Shown here: piece by piece, positions 1 to 4,409 of the stretch
Layout of the letters: each line of letters begins with the position of its first letter
Numbering within the stretch: position 1 is the first letter of the stretch
Assembly (NCBI GenBank): GCA_017536845.1
Contig: JAFWCP010000491.1
Location: 1 to 6,358, forward strand
DNA length: 6,358 nucleotides
Source of the DNA: Solobacterium sp.
Lineage (GTDB): Bacteria > Bacillota_I > Bacilli_A > Erysipelotrichales > Erysipelotrichaceae
Direction of reading: 5' to 3'
Notes under the pieces: generated by a model
The model's database searches: none
Seen by the model: only the letters and a program-made list of their open reading frames with translations
What the model was told of the DNA's origin: nothing
Position numbers and translations under genes: made by a program

Positions 1-995
1 CAAAAGAGAAGCATAACGGTTGATGTATATGGAACTCACACCTCTCATTGCCTTGTTCTCATCCTTCAGGTAGTCATGAAAGCTGTTAATACTGTAGATG
101 TGATCCACTTTGGTTCTTGTTTCTTCCGTCACGATAGTGTACGTGCAGTTCTTTTCCTCCAGTTTGCTTGGATAAGCCTTGCATCCGTCAAGCCAGACAT
201 GGCTTTCATTCTTGACAGCTTTCAAAAAGGATTCAGCACTTTCCAGTGTAGGACTGGCAGTATTTGTGGCCCATCCTTCGACCATGCCGCCGCGTTCGAT
301 CCCGGTCATGACACAGACTTGATCATGTGATATCCCCCTTGTGGGTTTATTTGCCTTCTCATCCTCATAAATCAGCTTCTTTACACGATCAGCACAGCTT
401 GCAACCCTGGTTGAAAGTCTTGCTGATTCAGAAGATGAAAGACTCTCTTTTTCCTCTACTTCCTTTGCTGCAAAGATATCTGTTAAAGGTTCAAGACATC
501 TGCCGTCAATCAGACCTTTATGGGATTCCGCAAAGTATTTCTCATCAACTTCCACCTGATCAGTCAGGGTATTGCGGGGAATCGCTTCTCCGATGAAGAA
601 CATGAGCTTATGTCTCATACGAAAGGCAGTCTTCTGGGTGACCTCAAGTTCTTCTGCACACGTCTTCATACTCTTTCCTTCGAAAGTGGATTTGATGAAT
701 GAAGACCACCTGGATGAATCCTGATGGGAGTAGAATGTCAGACTTCCGGTATCGTGGACAAAGCGTCTGCCATATTCGCAGCAGCGAAGCATCTGCTTGC
801 CGGCTCGCGTTGTACCGCCTTTGATGAACTGCGGATTCTTCATACCGCATTTGGGGCGTATTCAATGTCTTGTGATTCGGATAAAAGATTGAAGATCTTG
901 AACTCGTTGACCATGGACTCAATCTTATCTACCTGGTAAGGCATCAGATTCTCATAGGTCTGTCCATTGATGATGATCGGTGCAGCAGTTGTCAT
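1..995 (-). pseudogene. IS1595-family (ISXO2-like) transposase, frameshifted, 3' end outside window
   Basis: DDE-type transposase of the IS1595 group, which would cut and join the ends of its own element. The ATG at 995-993 follows an AGGAGGT site at 1003-1009. The first frame reads 46 sensible residues (to ...SQDIEY) and then stops at once. From 855 down to 1 a different frame stays open to the window edge and carries the family signature: CPKCG zinc ribbon start, FIKGGTTRAGKQ, GKSMKTCAEELEVTQKTAFRMRHK (helix-turn-helix), VDEKYF with catalytic Asp about 151, WLDGCKAYP with Asp about 270, and YSINSFHDYLK with Asn about 304. Restoring one T between 858 and 857 gives EYCPKCG and rejoins the frames, so one base was lost. 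The zinc ribbon is also damaged: its second half reads RCCEYG where CxxCG is expected. The reconstructed protein reaches about residue 332 at the window edge, so only the last few dozen residues are probably missing. Family call is confident; loss of function is inferred. Confidence 0.88.
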
Positions 996-1020
996 GATAA
1001 GTACCTCCTGATTAGAGGAT

Positions 1021-1060
1021 AGCGTATCACGCTGAATATACTGTACCCATATAGGGACAG
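1021..1060. repeat. Two small inverted repeats ahead of the transposase
   Basis: The spacer between transposase and hydrolase (996-1150) holds AGCGT-ATC-ACGCT at 1021-1033 and an imperfect palindrome, CTGTACCCAT/ATAGGGACAG, at 1041-1060 (two mismatched pairs). They lie 26-65 bases upstream of the transposase start. They could be part of the element's end or its promoter region, but I cannot identify a terminal inverted repeat because the other end of the element is outside the window. A further short stem (TGCCT-GAGA-AGGCA, 1128-1141) lies just past the hydrolase stop but has no T-run, so it is not a convincing terminator. Confidence 0.35.
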
Positions 1061-1150
1061 ATACTTAAATCTGGTTCTGAAGCCAGCAAATTGTCCTTAT
1101 TCCCAAAGATTTTGATCATTTCACATTTGCCTGAGAAGGCACCGAGGATT

Positions 1151-2038
1151 TTATTCCCAGCCTTCCAGAAAGGCCAGTGCTTCAAGCATGCTGTCGGTGC
1201 GGGCTTTATTGCAGGCATCCTGATCCACATATTCCGCCTGCAGGATCTTTTTCATGGATTTCAGGTATTCCGGCGATGTCATAAGGTCGCCGCAGAGAAG
1301 GTGGCTGCCTTTTTCATATACCGTTGCCTGCACGCGGTAAGGATATCCGGCGTGATCCAGAATCTTCTTCATCCGCGGTACAGCTTCATCCGATGGCCAG
1401 CAGTCATCATAACCTGGACACTGCATCAGAAAGTCAGCATGCATGTTTTCAACCTTGATGCGTGCTTCTTCCGTCTGAACATTCTCCTGGTAACATCCCC
1501 TCAGCATCCTTCTCATACCGTATTTCCTGTTCAATGCGGTTCGAAGCAGGACACTGAGGATATTGCGATGGAGGGTTACCGTGGGATCAAACGGCAATGG
1601 TTTTCCACGAAAGGAGAATGTGGACTGGTCCAATGCTTTTGTTCCTTTGAAGGCTTCGGTTGTGTAATCAAACGGTGACGCAGCGACCACCAGGCTGATA
1701 TCGGGAATCAGCGATGCCGCCGTAATGGCATACTTTGCGCCGGCAGATATCCCATACACACCCACCTTTTCAAAGCCCTCTTTTTTCAGCACCATGACGG
1801 CTTTCTCGGCATATTCCACCGGGGCAAGAACCGGATCCTCCGGCAGGCCATCCCAGCCGGCAAACGCGACCAGCAGACAGCTCCAGCCCGCCTTCCTCAG
1901 GAATTCAGAGCCCTTTCTTGTCAGTTCATAATCAGCGCCGGATCCCGGAAAAACAATCAGTGCTTTTCCGGCATGGCCATCTGCCGGATGCCAGTATCCG
2001 ACAAATCCGTCATCCGCAATTGTGTATTTTTCTTTCAT
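1151..2038 (-). CDS. Alpha/beta hydrolase, acyl-CoA thioester hydrolase/BAAT C-terminal type
   Basis: A 295-residue alpha/beta hydrolase. Visible in order: an N-terminal beta strand ending ALIVFPGSGADYE (residues 26-38, oxyanion-loop region), the nucleophile elbow GISAG with Ser98, YDDCWPS (210-216) supplying the likely catalytic Asp211, and KGSHLL with catalytic His246. The Ser-Asp-His order and the D-x-x-W-P-S pattern match the BAAT C-terminal/acyl-CoA thioester hydrolase family (PF08840). The N-terminal thioester-binding domain of the animal enzymes is absent, as is usual in bacterial members. No signal peptide is seen, so it is probably cytosolic. The start is supported by GGAGG nine bases upstream. 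It is transcribed away from the TetR gene at 2130, which probably represses it. The substrate is unknown; thioester or ester hydrolysis is likely, and a bile-acid or antibiotic role would be a guess. Confidence 0.85.
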   Translation of the reverse strand: MKEKYTIADDGFVGYWHPADGHAGKALIVFPGSGADYELTRKGSEFLRKAGWSCLLVAFAGWDGLPEDPVLAPVEYAEKAVMVLKKEGFEKVGVYGISAGAKYAITAASLIPDISLVVAASPFDYTTEAFKGTKALDQSTFSFRGKPLPFDPTVTLHRNILSVLLRTALNRKYGMRRMLRGCYQENVQTEEARIKVENMHADFLMQCPGYDDCWPSDEAVPRMKKILDHAGYPYRVQATVYEKGSHLLCGDLMTSPEYLKSMKKILQAEYVDQDACNKARTDSMLEALAFLEGWE

Positions 2039-2053
2039 GATAATGCTGCCTCC

Positions 2054-2082
2054 TTGTGATATAGAATAGTCGATGCTATTAT
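2054..2082 (+). promoter_or_regulatory. Promoter of the TetR-type regulator gene
   Basis: TTGTGA (2054-2059) and TATTAT (2077-2082) with a 17-base spacer. Transcription would start near 2089, giving a leader of about 40 bases before the ATG at 2130, which has GGAGG at 2121-2125. The promoter faces and overlaps the hydrolase promoter. Confidence 0.55.
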
Positions 2083-2096
2083 AAAAACATCGCTAT
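2066..2096. promoter_or_regulatory. Candidate TetR-type operator (inverted repeat)
   Basis: ATAGtCGATG at 2066-2075 is mirrored by CATCGCTAT at 2088-2096; the arms match apart from one extra T in the left arm, with a 12-base A/T-rich centre. It covers the -10 boxes of both divergent promoters. TetR-family proteins bind such inverted repeats as dimers and usually repress their own gene and the divergent neighbour. Binding by the regulator encoded next to it is inferred. Confidence 0.6.
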
Positions 2097-2105
2097 GACT
2101 TTCAA
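2078..2105 (-). promoter_or_regulatory. Promoter of the hydrolase gene
   Basis: On the minus strand TTGAAA (2105-2100) and TATAAT (2083-2078) are separated by 16 bases, a near-consensus sigma-A promoter. It lies about 40 bases from the hydrolase ATG. Its -10 box shares bases with the -10 box of the divergent TetR promoter. Confidence 0.7.
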
Positions 2106-2129
2106 TCGTTTTCAAGTCACGGAGGAAAT

Positions 2130-2714
2130 ATGGGAGCCAGGTTTTCAGAAGAGGAAAAAGAAACACTTCGTATTCAGATGATTCAGAAGGGATTTCAGGC
2201 GCTGAAAGAAGGCGGTATTTCTGCGGTCAATATTGATGATATCACTGGTAGATGCTATGTTGCCAAAGGAACCTTTTACAATCTGTTTGAAAGCAAAACC
2301 GAATTTCTTTATCAGGTAATGATATACAAGCGTCAGGAATCAAAGGACAAGATCAAAGAGTTTCTTTCACCTGATGGAAAGCTTTCCCGTGAAGGGCTGA
2401 ACGCATATCTCCACTGGCTTGCGGATGAGAACCCGAATATCTTCTCCTACCTGGACAGCATGCATACACGCTGGCTGGTTTCCAAATGGCCGCCGGAATA
2501 TCTTGAAAATGAAGAAAACGACGAGCAGACCGCCCGTCGTATCATCAGCTTTCTGGCCAGCCCGAAGGAAAATGCCGACTGGCAGCTGTTCTGCAATTAT
2601 CTGAAAATCATTGCCCTGACGTTAAACAGCACCGAATACCTGATCAAAGAAGCAACCCAAACGCTCGTTGACAACCTGATCAACGATGCCTGCAGCTGCA
2701 TCTGTCAAGGGTGA
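2130..2714 (+). CDS. TetR/AcrR-family transcriptional regulator
   Basis: A 194-residue protein of the usual TetR length. The N-terminal DNA-binding domain covers about residues 8-55. Helix 1 includes IQMIQKGFQALKEGG, followed by ISAVNIDDITGRCYVAKGTFYNLFESKTEFL, where GTFYNLF-SK-E is the hallmark of the recognition helix and the start of helix 4. The rest (about 60-194) is a helical ligand-binding and dimerisation domain with no recognisable family match, so the ligand cannot be told. The ATG is supported by GGAGG four bases upstream, a slightly short spacing. It is divergent from the hydrolase with a 91-base shared control region, so local autoregulation and control of the hydrolase is the simplest reading. 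No cotranscribed gene follows; a hairpin begins two bases after the stop. Confidence 0.92.
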   Translation: MGARFSEEEKETLRIQMIQKGFQALKEGGISAVNIDDITGRCYVAKGTFYNLFESKTEFLYQVMIYKRQESKDKIKEFLSPDGKLSREGLNAYLHWLADENPNIFSYLDSMHTRWLVSKWPPEYLENEENDEQTARRIISFLASPKENADWQLFCNYLKIIALTLNSTEYLIKEATQTLVDNLINDACSCICQG

Positions 2715-2715
2715 G

Positions 2716-2739
2716 GTTCTGACTTTTTCAAGTCTGAAC
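2716..2739 (+). terminator. Hairpin just after the TetR gene, possible terminator
   Basis: GTTCTGACTT (2716-2725) pairs with AAGTCTGAAC (2730-2739) around a TTTC loop, ten pairs with one T-T mismatch. It starts two bases after the stop codon. There is no clear T-run behind it on either strand, so it may be a weak terminator or a 3'-end stabilising structure. Confidence 0.4.
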
Positions 2740-2840
2740 AGCCTGTTATAAGCGTGGCAGACAAGGCCAGCTTGCAGACGTAAGACACTTTGACCCTCTG
2801 CAGATTTGTAAGTAAAACAAGACGGCCGCAAAAGTCTTGG

Positions 2841-3011
2841 TCATTGTATCCGGCACATCAGCTGCCAATGAAATTTCATACCTGCTCTGACCGTCTTAGC
2901 ACATGCATGTGCCCAAAAGGCGTGGATCATAATCCCGAATGCAATACGTTAACCTTCATGCATGAATTGCCGGCGGAATGCATCCGGTGTACCTTCCGCA
3001 TACAATATCAT
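2841..3011 (-). pseudogene. Possible decayed coding remnant, unidentified
   Basis: The 340-base stretch 2715-3054 has no intact gene. On the minus strand one frame reads MILYAEGTPDAFRRQFMHEG from 3011, meets a TAA at 2951-2949, then continues in the same frame as RIAFGIMIHAFWAHACAK and on to GMKFHWQLMCRIQ before a TGA at 2843-2841. The composition is protein-like and helical, but I do not recognise a family. It sits exactly where an AbiEii toxin gene would be expected after the antitoxin, yet it shows none of the nucleotidyltransferase motifs. It may be chance. Confidence 0.2.
2899..2966. repeat. Pair of perfect palindromes with a CATGCATG core
   Basis: GCACATGCATGTGC (2899-2912) is a perfect 14-base palindrome, and TTCATGCATGAA (2955-2966) is a perfect 12-base palindrome. 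Both share the core CATGCATG and their centres are 55 bases apart, in a spacer with no intact gene. They might be protein-binding sites, but no nearby start codon clearly uses them. Confidence 0.45.
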
Positions 3012-3054
3012 CCATAGCCCTTGATTCCTGACCCATTTATTCCTTGTACCTGAT

Positions 3055-3636
3055 TCAGAATGCAAGCACCTCCATATACGTCCTCAGAACAGATTTACAG
3101 CGCAGCATTCTTGCATAGGCATACAGACGGTTAAGGTTTCTGTCCTGTCTTTTCATGTAATTGCGCAGGACCTCAGCCGTTTCTTCGATACCTATCTTGT
3201 TGCGGTAGCAAACAATATCAACGACGGTTTTTTCGATATCAAAGATACGGAAGGAATCACCACCTTCCATGATTTCCATGACGCCGTTGTCCATACGTGT
3301 GTGATCAAAATAGAAGATTTTGATCTGCGGCCAGTCGGGAAGCGTGCTTACCTTTTTCTTCCGATTGATGGCTACATCAATGCCATCCGGAAGGAAACTG
3401 GTGAGTTCATAGTATCTGGCTGCACTCATCAGACATACCACACCTTCAGGAACATATGCCGCTGCATTGATGAAATCATTTTCCTCTCCCTGAAAGGAGA
3501 GGTTTTCATACGTGGTACGGTTGATGCGATGCAGCAGACCGTTATTCTCCATCTGATTGATCTTATAGCAGGAATATCCCATATCTTTCAGTTCCCTGGT
3601 TGTGTAATATTACCGATCTTCTTTGAGTGAGATCAT
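3055..3636 (-). pseudogene. AbiEi-family type IV antitoxin gene with early in-frame stop
   Basis: AbiEi antitoxins are winged-helix autorepressors that neutralise the nucleotidyltransferase toxin AbiEii. The ATG at 3636-3634 has an excellent AGGAGGTGAT site in front (3644-3650 for AGGAGGT). The frame reads MISLKEDR, then TAA at codon 9 (3612-3610), then continues in the same frame as YYTTRELKDMGYSCYKINQMENNGLLHRI, the typical N-terminal wing-helix motif. The full span would encode 193 residues, normal for the family. The body carries ARYYELTSFLPDGIDVAI, KIFYFD, SFRIFDIEKTVVDIVCYRNKIGIEE and LRNYMKRQDRNLNRLYAYA, all characteristic of the AbiEi-like group. CAA to TAA is the simplest mutation. 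Translation could restart at ATG codon 19 (3582), giving 175 residues, but this has no good ribosome site and loses the first helix. No AbiEii gene lies downstream, so this is an orphan. Confidence 0.82.
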
Positions 3637-3643
3637 GATGATC

Positions 3644-3650
3644 ACCTCCT
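3644..3650 (-). promoter_or_regulatory. Ribosome binding site that fixes the original antitoxin start
   Basis: AAGGAGGTGATC is a near-complete match to the 16S anti-Shine-Dalgarno sequence, eight bases from the ATG at 3636. It shows that the true start is upstream of the in-frame stop, so the longest uninterrupted reading frame (from 3582) is not the original gene start. TTGCAT (3650-3655) and ATGCAA (3664-3669) form a 6-base inverted repeat beside it. Confidence 0.75.
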
Positions 3651-3683
3651 TGCATTTGAGCATATGCAATTCTGATAAGTGAT

Positions 3684-3709
3684 TTCGGCAGTTATGCATA
3701 ACTGCCGAA
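3684..3709. promoter_or_regulatory. Perfect 26-base palindrome, candidate AbiEi operator
   Basis: Arms TTCGGCAGTTATG and CATAACTGCCGAA match perfectly with no spacer. It lies 48-73 bases upstream of the antitoxin ATG and downstream of its predicted promoter. AbiEi proteins are known to repress their own operon by binding inverted repeats upstream, so an operator is the first choice. The transcript could also fold here, and a bidirectional terminator is possible, but the T-run is only three bases. Confidence 0.6.
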
Positions 3710-3753
3710 TTTCGTTGAAATGTCTCATTAAGAGTCGATCACCCATCTGCCAC

Positions 3754-3781
3754 ACTATAACAGACACATTTCATAGATCAA
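3754..3781 (-). promoter_or_regulatory. Extended -10 promoter for the antitoxin gene
   Basis: On the minus strand TTGATC (3781-3776), 16 bases, then TATAGT (3759-3754) preceded by TGT, an extended -10 (TGnTATAGT). Transcription would start near 3747, giving a leader of about 110 bases that contains the 26-base palindrome. Confidence 0.5.
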
Positions 3782-3842
3782 TATCATTTTCATCCTCTTG
3801 CTTTCAGATTCAGAATCCTGATGAAGCAATCACAACAAATTC

Positions 3843-3959
3843 GTGGCGCTGGTCATCTTCATCGGCGGCGGAATCATAAAAAAAGCCTTTCAGTTTCTGA
3901 AGATCGTTGTGATCGTCGCCGTCATCTATTTCGGGCTGGTTGCCGCTGGAATCCTCTGA
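3843..3959 (+). CDS. Short hydrophobic membrane peptide or gene remnant
   Basis: A frame closed by TGA at 3957-3959 reads VALVIFIGGGIIKKAF then QFLKIVVIVAVIYFGLVAAGIL: two hydrophobic stretches separated by a KK turn, about 38 residues from GTG at 3843. The codons favour ATC, GTC and GCC, as in real genes. There is no ribosome site and no ATG in this frame; the frame opens only after TGA at 3822-3824. An ATG at 3821 (MKQSQQ) lies one base out of frame, so the reading may be a frameshifted small membrane protein or the tail of a larger lost one. A good plus-strand terminator follows at 4011-4036, which supports past transcription in this direction. No family is recognised. Confidence 0.3.
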   Translation: MALVIFIGGGIIKKAFQFLKIVVIVAVIYFGLVAAGIL

Positions 3960-3969
3960 TGCCGGTTTC

Positions 3970-3998
3970 AAAATAAAAAGGCTCTGATTCAGAACCTT
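3970..3998 (-). terminator. Intrinsic terminator reading leftward
   Basis: On the minus strand AAGGtTCTGA and TCAGAgCCTT form a stem with one mismatch, followed directly by TTTATTTT. It would stop a leftward transcript coming from the region right of 4000. No convincing minus-strand gene is present there, so it may be left over from a lost gene. Confidence 0.6.
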
Positions 3999-4010
3999 CT
4001 CATTCGCACA

Positions 4011-4036
4011 AGAGCAGGCTTCGGCTTGTTTTCTTT
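4011..4036 (+). terminator. Intrinsic terminator with UUCG loop reading rightward
   Basis: AGCAGGC-TTCG-GCTTGTT forms a stem with a C(UUCG)G tetraloop, followed by TTTTCTTT up to 4036. It lies 52 bases after the stop of the short hydrophobic frame and is the likely end of that transcript. It also insulates the lipoprotein gene from upstream reading. Confidence 0.65.
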
Positions 4037-4121
4037 AATACCGGTCATTGTTTTCGTTTCATGAGTTTCTCGTTTTCCCTAAGCTGTAACCGACGGCAGT
4101 TTTTAATTTTTCTTAAGCACA

Positions 4122-4160
4122 TCAACTCCCCAAAAGTCAGTACTGATTTCGTGGAGTTGA
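4122..4160. repeat. Nested palindrome in the gene-free stretch
   Basis: Outer arms TCAACTCC (4122-4129) and GGAGTTGA (4153-4160) match perfectly. Inside them is the perfect palindrome TCAGTACTGA (4137-4146), extendable by a G-T and two A-T pairs. On the minus strand the outer arm contains GGGGAG three bases before an ATG (4122) opening a 25-codon basic frame, MCLRKIKNCRRLQLRENEKL... to 4045, so the fold could hide a start site; that peptide is unsupported. It could equally be an end of a vanished insertion element. Apart from this, 4037-4317 shows nothing I can name. Confidence 0.4.
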
Positions 4161-4317
4161 CATGTAATGAATTTGTTTCCAATCCCACAATCTGAAGTAC
4201 GCGCCTATTTCTGAGTCATTTTGAATGTTATGCCAATGAAACAGAACTAATAATTCACACACCAAAACCATAATACTCCTAAATTGTTATGTTCTCGCCA
4301 GGAAGTATATGGTATTT

Positions 4318-4348
4318 TTGCTCGTATCGTCTGTATAACAGATATAAT
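4318..4348 (+). promoter_or_regulatory. Likely promoter of the lipoprotein gene
   Basis: A perfect TATAAT at 4343-4348 with TTGCTC at 4318-4323, spacer 19 bases, which is longer than ideal. A second box TATAAC sits at 4334-4339. The leader to the ATG at 4410 would be about 55 bases. Confidence 0.45.
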
Positions 4349-4359
4349 ATTGAAAGAGT

Positions 4360-4391
4360 CTGCATACAGAACAACCGCACGCTCTATGCAG
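4360..4391 (+). repeat. Inverted repeat in the lipoprotein mRNA leader
   Basis: CTGCATA (4360-4366) and TATGCAG (4385-4391) are perfect inverted arms around an 18-base loop. They lie within the predicted 5' leader and end nine bases before the GGAG site at 4400. It may be an mRNA hairpin near the ribosome site or a protein-binding site; the sequence does not decide. Confidence 0.35.
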
Positions 4392-4409
4392 TACAGATTG
4401 GAGACAACT

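Noticed and set aside
644..922. Minus-strand open frame of 92 residues within the transposase
   Set aside because: It is the third frame of the transposase; the other two frames carry the IS1595 signatures, and this one has none and no ribosome site.
1091..1678. Plus-strand open frame of 195 residues
   Set aside because: It lies antisense to the hydrolase, which has a catalytic triad and a ribosome site; the plus frame has no recognisable motif.
2790..3017. Plus-strand open frame of 75 residues in the gene-free stretch
   Set aside because: No ribosome site, no recognisable motif and an irregular composition; it also overlaps the two palindromes.
3684..3709. Reading the 26-base palindrome as an intrinsic terminator
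   Set aside because: The following T-run is at most three bases on either side, and the site lies inside the control region of a gene, so an operator or leader structure fits better.
3679..3879. Plus-strand open frame of 66 residues starting at the large palindrome
   Set aside because: Composition is Ser/Cys/His-rich and unlike a folded protein, with no ribosome site, and it overlaps the antitoxin promoter.
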